NCBI GenBank assembly: GCA_964490845.1 | Contig: CAZBED010000001.1 | Coordinates: 558,001 to 622,000 of the forward strand | DNA length: 64,000 nt | Reading direction: 5' to 3' | DNA from: JADJSS01 sp964490845 | GTDB taxonomy: Bacteria; Bacteroidota; Bacteroidia; Chitinophagales; JADIYW01 | Shown: positions 7,423 through 15,546 of the stretch, one piece after another | How the letters are laid out: each line of letters starts with the position of its first letter | Position numbering within the stretch: the stretch's first letter is position 1 | Translations under genes and position numbers: made by a program | The notes under the pieces: model-generated | Told to the model about the DNA's origin: nothing | The model's input: the letters and a program-made list of their open reading frames with translations, nothing else | The model's database searches: none

Positions 7423-8763
7423 TTACAAATCAATTCTCAAACTTTGATAAGATTCTCCGTGCTGAGTAATATCCAATCCTAATTCTTCTTCTTCTTTTGT
7501 TACCCGAATCGGATCAATGAGATTGGTAATATAATATAATGCATAAGAACCAAGAAATGCGAATGCAGCCACGCCGACTAATCCTATCATATGATGGACA
7601 AAAGTCTTCGTTTCGCCGTATGCCAATCCCCAATCGGTGATACCGGTTCCATAATCCGCAGCAAAAATACCGGTCATAATCATACCAACCATACCGCCTA
7701 CACCATGGCAAGGGAATACATCCAACGTATCATCAATCGTTGATTTATTTTTGAAATGAACCGCCATATTACTGACAGCCGCAGCAACAGCCCCAATAGC
7801 TATACTCTCTCCCACATTCACAAAGCCGCAGGCAGGAGTGATCGCCACTAAACCAACCACCGCACCAACACAGGCGCCGATAGATGAAATTTTATTGCCG
7901 CGCATTGCGTCCATTAATACCCATGAAATCATGGCAGCAGCTGCTGCAGTATTAGTTGTAGCAAAGGCATTGGCAGCTTTGGCATTCACGCCTAATGCGG
8001 AACCAGCATTGAATCCGAACCAGCCAAACCAGAGCAAACCGGTACCGATAATTACATAAGGAACATTAGCAAACTCATGTGTGCGTTCGCTTTCCGTTCT
8101 TGGCCCCAGGAACAATGCACCTGCTAAGGCTGCAAATCCGGCAGTCATATGTACAACCGTACCTCCGGCAAAGTCTAAGATTCCGTATTTAAACAAAAGA
8201 CCATCAGGATGCCAGGTCATATGACAAACCGGTGCATAGATAAAAATGAAGAACAAAGTGATGAATAGTAAGTACCCTGAAAACTTTACGCGTTGTGCAA
8301 ATGATCCTGTAATGAGCGCCGGCGTAATGATGGCGAACTTTAACTGGAACATGGCAAACATGGCAAATGGAATTGTTGCAGAAAAAGTTTCATTCGGCTT
8401 CAAACCAACTCCCTGAAACATTTTATACGTAAACGGATTGCCGATGATACCGCCTATATCATCTCCGAAACACAGGCTAAATCCGAATGCCACCCAAACG
8501 ATACTCATCAGCCCCAGACATATTACACTCTGAAAAACCGTAGAAATGATATTCTTACGGTTTGCCATACCGCCATAGAAAAAACCCAATGCCGGTGTCA
8601 TGATTAACACCAACGCGGATGCCACTAACATCCAAGCCGTATCACCGGTATTGATGTCGCCGGCACTGCTGCCTGTAAGTTTCTGTCCGGGATTAAAAGC
8701 CCCAGCAACCACTAATGCCAGAAAAATGAAGGCGGGAAGTAAATATTTTTTTCGCATTGCCAT
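7423..8763 (-). CDS. amt: Ammonium transporter (Amt/MEP/Rh family)
   Basis: A 446-aa (444 if the second Met is used) polytopic channel. It has the signature FFYGGMANRKN after helix 1, the pore twin-histidine segments DFAGGTVVHMTAG and FPCHGVGGMVG, and the cytoplasmic C-terminal tail ending GLDITQHGESYQ. A cleavable N-terminal signal-like helix (LLPAFIFLALVVAGAF) precedes the 11-helix core, as in many bacterial Amt proteins. It brings ammonium into the cell. The usual partner glnK is not adjacent on either side. The 238-bp region 8764-9001 upstream holds only A+T-rich regulatory sequence; I could not assign a convincing -33/-7 pair. Confidence 0.95.
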   Translation of the reverse strand: MAMRKKYLLPAFIFLALVVAGAFNPGQKLTGSSAGDINTGDTAWMLVASALVLIMTPALGFFYGGMANRKNIISTVFQSVICLGLMSIVWVAFGFSLCFGDDIGGIIGNPFTYKMFQGVGLKPNETFSATIPFAMFAMFQLKFAIITPALITGSFAQRVKFSGYLLFITLFFIFIYAPVCHMTWHPDGLLFKYGILDFAGGTVVHMTAGFAALAGALFLGPRTESERTHEFANVPYVIIGTGLLWFGWFGFNAGSALGVNAKAANAFATTNTAAAAAMISWVLMDAMRGNKISSIGACVGAVVGLVAITPACGFVNVGESIAIGAVAAAVSNMAVHFKNKSTIDDTLDVFPCHGVGGMVGMIMTGIFAADYGTGITDWGLAYGETKTFVHHMIGLVGVAAFAFLGSYALYYITNLIDPIRVTKEEEELGLDITQHGESYQSLRIDL

Positions 8764-9001
8764 AACTGATAAATTTTAAAGGTTAATAATTGATTTAGCT
8801 AAGTAATTGAATAATTTTTAATTATTTTAGAGAAATAGCATTGTTTAATCATTTATTAACGAAAAATAAATCACATTTATTTTTTTATAACTTTTAAATT
8901 ACGAAAAAAAATGACACTAACAGCTGATTATCAGTATCATAAACTATAATACATTAAAAATAAACTAAATAAAATTATTGGGAAAGTTTTAATTATATCG
9001 A

Positions 9002-10390
9002 TTAATAACCTAGAACTTTGAGCATTGCATCTGAACTTTGCTCTTCAGCAAACACTTCATAGGTCAATTTTCCATTCGCATCCTTATCAATGATAATGTT
9101 TTTAGGAGAAGGAATAAGGCAGTGTTTGGTTCCTCCATATCCGCTTAATGAATCCTGGTAGGCACCAGTATGGAAAAACCCGATATATAATTTCTGGTCG
9201 CCGATTATTTTTGGCATATACACCTGATTGATATGTACTTCCGAGTTATAGTAATCACTGACATCACAGCTAAGCCCACCTATAATGGTACGCTGATAAG
9301 CCTGATTCCAGTTGTTGATAGGCAATAATATAAACCGCTGATTCATTCCCCATACGTCAGGAATGGTGGTCATCAGAGATCCGTTAATCATGTACCACAA
9401 CTCGCTGTCGTTTTGCTTTTTCTGTCCGATGATTTCAAAGATATTGCATCCGCTTTCGCCTACCGTAAAGTTTCCGAACTCCGTATAAATATTTGGATGG
9501 TCGATTTCTGCTTCGTCACAGAAATTTTTGATTTTACGAACAATTTCCTCCACCAGGTAAGCGTAATCGTACTTGGAGCCTAATGAATAGCGGATAGGCA
9601 TGCCGCCGCCGATATTGATGCTGTTAAGTTCAGGACAAACCTGTTTCAGCTCCACATACATGGTCAGCGATTTATTCAGTTCACTCCAGTAATACGCAGA
9701 ATCCTTAATACCGGAATCAATAAAAAAGTGAAGCATGCGCAGTTTGATATTTGCATTCGGCTTGATCTTCTCTATATAAAAAGGAATTAAGTCGCGCTGA
9801 CGAATACCCAAACGGGAAGTATAAAACTGATAGTTCGGCTCTTCTTCCGCGGCGATACGGACACCAATATTCAAATCCTTCTCAAAATTGAGGAAGGCAT
9901 CGAATTCTTCCATATTATCCAGTACTGAAACGACATTGGTAAATCCGTCTTTTATCAATGCCAGGATAGCGTCAGTATAATGTTTGGGTTTAAACCCATT
10001 ACAGATAATCCGGATTTTTTTGTCTATTTTCTTTTTTTTCAATAAGGCGCGAATCAAGTCTATATCATACGCGCTGGAGGTTTCGAGCTGTGCGTTATTT
10101 TTTAATACCTCATTCAACACATGGGCAAAGTGATTACTTTTGGTACAATAGCAATAATAATAATGCCCGTTATATCCCACACTTTCAAACGCTTCATAGA
10201 ACCACCTTCGCGCACGGTTGATATTTTCACCTATCTTAGGAAGGTAGGTAAGTTTCAGGGGTGCACCATGTTGTTCGATAACGCTTTTCAAATCTATTTT
10301 ATGAAAACGAAGCCAGTTATCTTCCAAATCAAAACCATCCTGAGGAAAGTAATAGGTTTGTTCAATAAGGTCTATATAACGGTCTCTCAT
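9002..10390 (-). CDS. PLP fold-III decarboxylase, probable biosynthetic arginine decarboxylase (short Bacteroidota form)
   Basis: A 462-aa alanine-racemase-fold PLP enzyme. The PLP-lysine strand is YYYCYCTKSNHF near residue 84. The glycine-rich phosphate-binding loop is INIGGGMP. The C-terminal barrel carries GGLSCDVSDYY, the position of the catalytic Cys and Asp in ornithine/arginine decarboxylases. It is much shorter than E. coli SpeA (about 658 aa) because it lacks the inserted helical domain, but it matches the length I expect for the Bacteroidota homologues annotated as arginine decarboxylase. Activity would yield agmatine for polyamine synthesis; a related substrate (diaminopimelate, ornithine or carboxynorspermidine) cannot be excluded from sequence alone. 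It is divergently transcribed from argS over a compact shared promoter region. Confidence 0.7.
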   Translation of the reverse strand: MRDRYIDLIEQTYYFPQDGFDLEDNWLRFHKIDLKSVIEQHGAPLKLTYLPKIGENINRARRWFYEAFESVGYNGHYYYCYCTKSNHFAHVLNEVLKNNAQLETSSAYDIDLIRALLKKKKIDKKIRIICNGFKPKHYTDAILALIKDGFTNVVSVLDNMEEFDAFLNFEKDLNIGVRIAAEEEPNYQFYTSRLGIRQRDLIPFYIEKIKPNANIKLRMLHFFIDSGIKDSAYYWSELNKSLTMYVELKQVCPELNSINIGGGMPIRYSLGSKYDYAYLVEEIVRKIKNFCDEAEIDHPNIYTEFGNFTVGESGCNIFEIIGQKKQNDSELWYMINGSLMTTIPDVWGMNQRFILLPINNWNQAYQRTIIGGLSCDVSDYYNSEVHINQVYMPKIIGDQKLYIGFFHTGAYQDSLSGYGGTKHCLIPSPKNIIIDKDANGKLTYEVFAEEQSSDAMLKVLGY

Positions 10391-10420
10391 ATCGCGACGG
10401 GTAGTTTACAATTATTTAGA

Positions 10421-10453
10421 TTGCAAATGTACTAACAAAATGTATTACTTTTG
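10421..10453 (+). promoter_or_regulatory. argS promoter
   Basis: TTG at 10421-10423 and TACTTTTG at 10446-10453 fit the TTG/TAnnTTTG pattern with a 22-bp gap. Predicted initiation near 10460 leaves a leader of about 36 nt before ATG 10496, which supports that start over an in-frame TTG at 10451. Confidence 0.6.
10424..10431 (-). promoter_or_regulatory. -7 element for the divergent decarboxylase gene
   Basis: CAAATGTA on the plus strand is TACATTTG on the minus strand, 34 bases upstream of the decarboxylase start. It overlaps the argS promoter, so the two genes may compete. No well-spaced -33 element was found. Confidence 0.45.
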
Positions 10454-10495
10454 CGTCAAAATTACAGTTTGCCATTAGCACAAGGCATAGAGAAG

Positions 10496-12277
10496 ATGAA
10501 TATATACCAGGAAATACAACAGGAGGTCTGCACCGCATTTCCCGCATTATTCGGAAGTGAGGCAACACCGGAAAAAATTACCATCAATGAGACTCCCAAA
10601 GATTTTACAGGGGATATCACGCTGGTAGTATTTCCATTATTGAAACTGACCAAAAAGAATCCGGAAGAATCAGCTAAAACTATTGGAGAATATTTAGTAA
10701 CGCAGCACAAATTTGTTACCGCTTATAATGTTATTAAAGGATTTTTAAATTTATCCATCGATACTTCATATTGGATAAATTATATCCTGCAATACGACAT
10801 ACATCAGGCCCCTGCTGAAAAACAGCAGAAAGTTCTGATAGAATATTCTTCCCCAAACACCAATAAGCCCTTACATTTAGGACATATCAGAAACAATGTG
10901 CTGGGTTATGCACTGGCCGGCATTTATCAGGCAAACGGTTATAATGTTATTAAAGCTAATCTGGTGAATGACCGGGGTATCCATATCTGCAAATCCATGC
11001 TAGCCTGGAAAAAATTCGGCAATGGTGAAACACCGGAAAGCACGGGGCTGAAGGGTGATAAGCTGGTAGGAAAATATTACGTCGAGTTTGATAAACATTA
11101 CAAACAACAGATAGAAGAATTAACGGCACAAGGTAAAACAAAAGAAGAAGCCGAAAAACAGGCTCCCATCCTGCTGGAAGCACAGGAAATGCTGCGCCTT
11201 TGGGAAGCCGGCGACAAAGAGGTGATGGCTTTGTGGAAGACGATGAACAGCTGGGTATATGCCGGTTTTGAGATTACCTATAAAAATCTGGGCGTTGATT
11301 TCGATAAATTTTATTATGAATCGGACACCTACCTGCTGGGAAAAGATATCATTGAAGAAGGCATTCAAAAAAATGTTTTCTATAAGAAAGAAGACGGCAG
11401 CGTCTGGATAGACCTGACTCCGGATGGCCTGGATCAGAAGCTGGTACTGCGAGCGGACGGCACTTCGGTTTACATTACACAGGATTTGGGAACAGCAGAT
11501 TTAAAATACAATGACTTTAAAATGGATACATCCATTTATGTGGTAGGAAACGAACAAGACTACCATTTTAAAGTTCTGAAATTAATCATGCAGAAGCTGG
11601 GCAGACCTTATGCCAATGGTATACATCATTTCTCTTATGGCATGGTAGATTTACCAAGCGGCAAGATGAAATCGAGAGAGGGAACTGTGGTAGACGCGGA
11701 TGACTTGATGGAAGATATGATTCTCAATGCAAGGGAGCAGACGGAAGCGCTTGGAAAAATTAATGCTTTCAGCGAAGACGAAAAAGAGGCTTTATTCAAA
11801 ACAATCGGATTGGGCGCTTTAAAATTTTTCCTGCTTCGGGTGGATCCGAAAAAACGAATTTTGTTTGACCCTAAAGAGAGCATAGACCTGCATGGGTATA
11901 CCGGACCTTTCGTTCAGTACACGTATGCCCGTACGAGAAGTATCATAAGAAAGAATCAGGAATCAGGATATCGGGATATATATCAGTCTCCTCTTTCAAA
12001 AGAATTCGTGCATCCGACAGAAACAGAATTGATAAAGATACTTTATAAATATCCGATCGTGCTGGAAGAATGCTGCAAAGAGATGAATCCGGCGCAGTTA
12101 ATCGACTACGCCTACGAGGTGGCAAAAACTTATAATAAATTTTACACAGATTGTTCTATCTTAGCCGCCGAAAAAATTGAACAGAAAAATTTTCGTGTAC
12201 TTCTTACTGAACGAACCGGAGAAATCCTCAAAAAGTGTTTTTCCATAGTAGGCATAGAAGTTCCGGAAAGAATGTAA
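10496..12277 (+). CDS. argS: Arginyl-tRNA synthetase
   Basis: A class I aminoacyl-tRNA synthetase, 593 aa from the chosen ATG at 10496. The HIGH-type motif is HLGH at 127-130 (within NKPLHLGHIRNN) and the KMSKS-type loop is GKMKSREGTVV. An N-terminal Arg-S additional domain (residues 1-90) and the C-terminal anticodon-binding helical domain (from about YTGPFVQYTYAR) are complete. It charges tRNA-Arg in the cytoplasm. A longer reading from TTG 10451 would run through the promoter and adds nonconserved residues, so I reject it. It is followed closely by the SET-domain gene (92-bp gap). Confidence 0.96.
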   Translation: MNIYQEIQQEVCTAFPALFGSEATPEKITINETPKDFTGDITLVVFPLLKLTKKNPEESAKTIGEYLVTQHKFVTAYNVIKGFLNLSIDTSYWINYILQYDIHQAPAEKQQKVLIEYSSPNTNKPLHLGHIRNNVLGYALAGIYQANGYNVIKANLVNDRGIHICKSMLAWKKFGNGETPESTGLKGDKLVGKYYVEFDKHYKQQIEELTAQGKTKEEAEKQAPILLEAQEMLRLWEAGDKEVMALWKTMNSWVYAGFEITYKNLGVDFDKFYYESDTYLLGKDIIEEGIQKNVFYKKEDGSVWIDLTPDGLDQKLVLRADGTSVYITQDLGTADLKYNDFKMDTSIYVVGNEQDYHFKVLKLIMQKLGRPYANGIHHFSYGMVDLPSGKMKSREGTVVDADDLMEDMILNAREQTEALGKINAFSEDEKEALFKTIGLGALKFFLLRVDPKKRILFDPKESIDLHGYTGPFVQYTYARTRSIIRKNQESGYRDIYQSPLSKEFVHPTETELIKILYKYPIVLEECCKEMNPAQLIDYAYEVAKTYNKFYTDCSILAAEKIEQKNFRVLLTERTGEILKKCFSIVGIEVPERM

Positions 12278-12369
12278 GCCAGTCGATGGCCGATAGTCCT
12301 CGGGCCATAAGATTTATTTCAAAATTAAACCACCATACTCTACGGACTAAAGATTATGGACAACACAAC

Positions 12370-12783
12370 ATGGAATTATATCTAAAGAAAGTACGAAATA
12401 AAGGGAGAGGCGTTTTTTGTACAGTTGATTTACACGAAGGAGATATTATTGAAGTTTGCCCGGTTATCGTGTGCCCTCCCAAAGATTGCAAGCATTTAGA
12501 CAAGACACATCTTTTTCATTATTATTTCCAGTGGGGAGATGATGGCAAGAGTGCCGGCGTCGTTTGTGGTTATGGAGCCATGTACAACCACTCATACAAC
12601 CCGAATGCCGTATATGAGACATTCTACGAAAAAGAAATTTTCAGGGTAAAGGCGCGCAGATTCATTCCTGCCAACTCGGAAATTACCATCAACTATAATT
12701 TTTATCCGGATGAGCAGACGTTAGTCTGGTTTGATATTGCAAAACAAAAGGCTGAAAAAGCAAAGAAGGTTTCTAAAAAATAA
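12370..12783 (+). CDS. SET-domain protein (putative protein lysine methyltransferase)
   Basis: I use ATG 12370; upstream in-frame codons overlap argS and show no conservation-like pattern. The 137-aa product is almost entirely a SET domain: an N-terminal KGRGVFCTVDLHEGDIIE strand pair, the SAM/active-site motif NHSYNPNA with its preceding GYGAMY, and the pseudoknot motif EITINYNF. There is no zinc-binding post-SET region; the C-terminus is Lys-rich (AKQKAEKAKKVSKK). SET domains are mainly eukaryotic but recur in Bacteroidota and Chlamydiae. The substrate is unknown; ribosomal or nucleoid proteins are guesses. It ends just before a 44-bp palindromic terminator. Confidence 0.85.
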   Translation: MELYLKKVRNKGRGVFCTVDLHEGDIIEVCPVIVCPPKDCKHLDKTHLFHYYFQWGDDGKSAGVVCGYGAMYNHSYNPNAVYETFYEKEIFRVKARRFIPANSEITINYNFYPDEQTLVWFDIAKQKAEKAKKVSKK

Positions 12784-12790
12784 TACTCTT

Positions 12791-12834
12791 GATAAAGAAA
12801 AAGCCGCTTCCCGGGAAGCGGCTTTTTCTTTATC
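12791..12834. terminator. Perfect 44-bp palindrome, bidirectional terminator
   Basis: Two 22-nt arms with no spacer centre on CTTCCC/GGGAAG. A-runs on the left and T-runs on the right (GGCTTTTTCTTT) give a functional rho-independent terminator on both strands. It sits between the convergent SET and DUF2795 genes. Confidence 0.9.
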
Positions 12835-12845
12835 ATTGAGCGGGA

Positions 12846-13067
12846 TTAATACTCATCCTCATTAAACAGAAAATCTTCTTTGGTCGGATATTCCGGCCAG
12901 ATATCCTCAATGCTTTCATATAATTCCTCATCATCATCCAGCTCCTGCAAATTTTCAATTACTTCCAATGGTGCACCGGTACGAATGGCAAAGTCAATCA
13001 ACTCATCTTTTGATGCCGGCCATGGCGCTTCTTCTAAATACGATGCCAATTCTAACGTCCAATACAT
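12846..13067 (-). CDS. DUF2795 small acidic protein
   Basis: A 73-aa protein from the ATG at 13067 (MYWTLELASYLEEAPWP). A reading from 13136 would place the promoter element at 13115 inside the gene and adds an unrelated basic N-terminus. It matches the small, very acidic Bacteroidota DUF2795 family: an N-terminal helix, the central WPASKDELIDFAIRTGAP that resembles a small helical domain, and an Asp/Glu-rich tail ending FFLFNEDEY-like (DFLFNEDEY). Function is unknown. The family is widely conserved in the phylum and cytoplasmic. Confidence 0.85.
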   Translation of the reverse strand: MYWTLELASYLEEAPWPASKDELIDFAIRTGAPLEVIENLQELDDDEELYESIEDIWPEYPTKEDFLFNEDEY

Positions 13068-13114
13068 ATTTACTGTTTTTAATTTATTTGTAAAAAATAA
13101 GGTCTTACGGAGTG

Positions 13115-13144
13115 CAAATATATACCTAAAATTCAAAAATCAAA
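13115..13144 (-). promoter_or_regulatory. Promoter of the DUF2795 gene
   Basis: On the minus strand TTTG (13144-13141), an 18-bp gap and TATATTTG (13122-13115) match the Bacteroidota promoter. Predicted initiation lies about 40 bases before ATG 13067 and fixes that start. Confidence 0.6.
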
Positions 13145-13228
13145 ATAAAAAATAAAATAGTTATAAACAACTGTAAATCAGCCTATTTCACACACATTCA
13201 GCCTGTAATATCGGGTATCTATATGATG

Positions 13229-13774
13229 TTAATGAGCTTTCCATATAATTTCCGCCGCACCTGCATCATGGGCTATTTTGCGAGCCAGCACAAATAAAAA
13301 GTCTGACAGCCTGTTTAGAAAACGAATCAGCACCAAGGGCACCTCTTCACTTTCGGACAATTGTACAACGCGACGCTCCGCCCTGCGACAGACGGTTCGT
13401 GCCACATGACAGATAGCCGCCCCATGCGTTCCACCGGGCAGGATAAAAAACTTCAGTTCCGGCAAATGCTCATTCATCTTATCTATATATTCCTCCATCG
13501 TGGTTATTTTTGATTCAGGTATCTCCGGCAAAATCAGATTTTGCTTTCCAGGTTCCGCGGCCAGATGTGTCCCGATATCAAAAAGCCTGCTCTGTATGTC
13601 CGCCAGCAAATCGCTGTACTCTTTTTCCTCGAGATAGGTAGCCACCAGACCAATATATGAATTCAATTCATCCACCGTTCCGTAGGTTTCTATTCTCATC
13701 TCCGCCTTAGACAAACGTTTTCCGCCATATAATGAAGTGGTACCGCTATCACCTGTTTTAGTGTATATTTTCAT
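13229..13774 (-). CDS. Cob(I)yrinic acid a,c-diamide adenosyltransferase (PduO-type ATR)
   Basis: A 181-aa protein of the PduO adenosyltransferase family. It has the N-terminal ATP-binding TKTGDSGTTSLYGG, the conserved DELNSYIGL helix, and the signature RTVCRRAERRVV with the following RFLNRLSDFLFVLAR. It transfers the 5'-deoxyadenosyl group of ATP to cob(I)alamin, yielding adenosylcobalamin, and works as a cytoplasmic trimer. No other cobalamin genes are nearby, but an AdoCbl-dependent ribonucleotide reductase begins at 63310 in the same window and is a plausible customer. Transcription runs toward the terminator-poor region 13068-13228, which otherwise holds the DUF2795 promoter. Confidence 0.93.
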   Translation of the reverse strand: MKIYTKTGDSGTTSLYGGKRLSKAEMRIETYGTVDELNSYIGLVATYLEEKEYSDLLADIQSRLFDIGTHLAAEPGKQNLILPEIPESKITTMEEYIDKMNEHLPELKFFILPGGTHGAAICHVARTVCRRAERRVVQLSESEEVPLVLIRFLNRLSDFLFVLARKIAHDAGAAEIIWKAH

Positions 13775-13836
13775 CGGAATTTCATTTATCTAAATGTACT
13801 AACAAACACATACATGAAGTGTTTTATTTTATGCAC

Positions 13837-13868
13837 AAAAAAAGTCTTCCTAAACGGAAGACTTTTTT
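13837..13868 (-). terminator. Terminator of the FKBP gene pair
   Basis: AAAAAAAGTCTTCC (13837-13850), loop TAAAC, and GGAAGACTTTTTT (13856-13868). On the minus strand it is a stem followed by seven T residues, 19 bases past the stop of the downstream FKBP gene. Confidence 0.85.
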
Positions 13869-13886
13869 ATTATAGACAAGCAGTGT

Positions 13887-14669
13887 TTATTTGCCCTGAG
13901 CCTGTTGTTTTTTCATTGCTTCCTGAATCATTTTCTGAAGCGCTGCATTGTCACCACCGCCTTCCTGTGGCTGGTTTGGTTCAATACTCAGCAACTCCAC
14001 TTCAAAAGTTAATGTTTCATTTGGTCCGATGCCCGCCTGTTGTTGTCCCTGTGCGCCATACGCTAATTTGCCGGGTATATAGAATTTATATTTTGAACCA
14101 ACATTCATTAGTTGCAATCCTTCTGTCCAGCCCGGAATAACGCCATTCAGAGGGAATGTAGCCGGTTGCCCTCTTTTTACAGAGCTGTCAAAAACTGTAC
14201 CATCTAAGAGTGAGCCGATATAATTTACTTTTACCACATCCGTTAACTTAGGCTTTGGACCTGTTCCTTCAGAAACCACTTCATACTGCAAGCCGCTTGC
14301 TGTTGTTTTCATGCCTGGTTTTTTTCCGTTCTCTTCAAAGAATTTTTTAGCCTTCTGGTCGTTTTCTTTCATCATGGCATGCATTTGCGGATTGAAGTGT
14401 TTCATCATCACCTCTGTAATGGTATCACCGCCGAATAATTGTTTTTTATTATTCATGGCATCGTAAATCCCGCGCGCCAGAATATCTATACTCAATGTAC
14501 TGTCTAATCCGTTTGCTTTAAGGTTTTGGCCCATTTGTAATCCTATCGCGTAGGAAACGGAATCAATTTCTTTTACTGGCTTTGAGTTTACAAAACTGTT
14601 TTTGTTATTGCAGGCAGCAAAAAGCGCAATGACCGCTGCAAGAATCAATGGCATACTATTTTTGTTCAT
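13887..14669 (-). CDS. FKBP-type peptidyl-prolyl isomerase, lipoprotein (FkpA/Mip-like)
   Basis: A 260-aa envelope foldase. The signal sequence ends with the lipobox LFAAC (Cys20), so it is probably lipid-anchored. Residues 35-145 form the helical FKBP_N dimerisation region (DSVSYAIGLQMGQNLK). Residues about 150-250 form the FKBP catalytic domain: GLQYEVVSEGTG, VNYIGSLLDGTVFDSS, PATFPLNGVIPGWTEGLQ, YGAQG, and LTFEVELLSI at the end. It catalyses cis-trans isomerisation of prolyl bonds during folding of exported proteins. It lies 39 bp downstream of a paralogous FKBP gene and is probably in the same operon. The Gln-rich tail (AMKKQQAQGK) is not part of the domain. Confidence 0.92.
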   Translation of the reverse strand: MNKNSMPLILAAVIALFAACNNKNSFVNSKPVKEIDSVSYAIGLQMGQNLKANGLDSTLSIDILARGIYDAMNNKKQLFGGDTITEVMMKHFNPQMHAMMKENDQKAKKFFEENGKKPGMKTTASGLQYEVVSEGTGPKPKLTDVVKVNYIGSLLDGTVFDSSVKRGQPATFPLNGVIPGWTEGLQLMNVGSKYKFYIPGKLAYGAQGQQQAGIGPNETLTFEVELLSIEPNQPQEGGGDNAALQKMIQEAMKKQQAQGK

Positions 14670-14708
14670 AAAAATTGGTTTGATAATTTATTATTGATGA
14701 ATTAATTT

Positions 14709-15470
14709 TTACTCTGTAACCTTGATATTGGAAGGTGCTTTGGGCACTTCCGGGATTGCCGGTGCCGGTGCTTTGATACCCAACAATTCCACATCGAAGA
14801 TTAACGTTTCATTTGGCCCGATACCCGCCTGCTGCACACCTTGTTCGCCGTAAGCTAAATTCCCGGGAATGAAAAATTTGTATTTTGACCCAACTGACAT
14901 ATACTGCAATCCTTCAGTCCATCCCGGAATCACGCCGTTCAACGGAAATGTTGCTGGTTCTCCGCCTTCAGAACTGTCAAATATTTTTCCGTCCACCAGT
15001 TTGCCTGTATAATGCACGGTAACAATATCTGTAGCCAATGGTTTTTGTCCTACGGTGTCATGAATGATCTCATACTGAAGACCGCTGGGGGTGACTTTTA
15101 CGCCCGGTCGTTTGGCGTTATCATCCAGAAATGTTTTCACTTTTAATGCTTTTTCAGCAGCTTTTTGTTTTTGCTTTTCCGTAAAAAACTGTTGTGCCAG
15201 CGCAACGGCGGCTTTTTCATCCACGATGGAGGTATCTCGTTTCATGGCATCTTCCATCCCTTTCTGAACAGCTGACGGATTGATGTCAACTGCACCGTTT
15301 TTCTTCATATCATTCCCAATCTGAACGCCGATGAAGTAGGATATGGTGTCAATCTTATCTTTTAGCACGGTTGGAACTGCGGCTTCGGTGTTTTTCGATT
15401 TTGATTTATTCTTTTTTCCGAAAACAAGCATGGAAGCAGACAGAAAAAACAACAGGATAAATACTCTCAT
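14709..15470 (-). CDS. FKBP-type peptidyl-prolyl isomerase, secreted paralogue
   Basis: I start at ATG 15470 (MRVFILLFFLSASMLVFG, a Sec signal without a lipobox); the -7 element at 15489-15496 leaves only about a 13-nt leader and excludes a longer start. 253 aa. It is organised exactly like the downstream gene: an FKBP_N helical region (ISYFIGVQIGNDMKKNG) and an FKBP domain (GLQYEIIHDTVG, VHYTGKLVDGKIFDSS, FPLNGVIPGWTEGLQYMSVG, YGEQG). The two proteins are clear tandem duplicates, one soluble periplasmic and one lipid-anchored. A Lys/Ser-rich linker follows the signal. Confidence 0.9.
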   Translation of the reverse strand: MRVFILLFFLSASMLVFGKKNKSKSKNTEAAVPTVLKDKIDTISYFIGVQIGNDMKKNGAVDINPSAVQKGMEDAMKRDTSIVDEKAAVALAQQFFTEKQKQKAAEKALKVKTFLDDNAKRPGVKVTPSGLQYEIIHDTVGQKPLATDIVTVHYTGKLVDGKIFDSSEGGEPATFPLNGVIPGWTEGLQYMSVGSKYKFFIPGNLAYGEQGVQQAGIGPNETLIFDVELLGIKAPAPAIPEVPKAPSNIKVTE

Positions 15471-15488
15471 TGATTTAAATTTGAAGTG

Positions 15489-15496
15489 CAAAAATA
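15489..15496 (-). promoter_or_regulatory. -7 element for the FKBP operon
   Basis: CAAAAATA on the plus strand is TATTTTTG on the minus strand, 18 bases upstream of ATG 15470. No clear -33 TTG at the right distance was found. Confidence 0.45.
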
Positions 15497-15546
15497 CAGT
15501 ATTTGAAACTATAAATGTATTTATTAACGATTTTTAATGATAGATT

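Noticed and set aside
10451..10495. Upstream TTG start for argS
   Set aside because: It overlaps the -7 promoter element and extends past the usual ArgS N-terminus.
12235..12369. Longer start for the SET protein
   Set aside because: The extension overlaps the argS 3' end in another frame and has no domain-like sequence.
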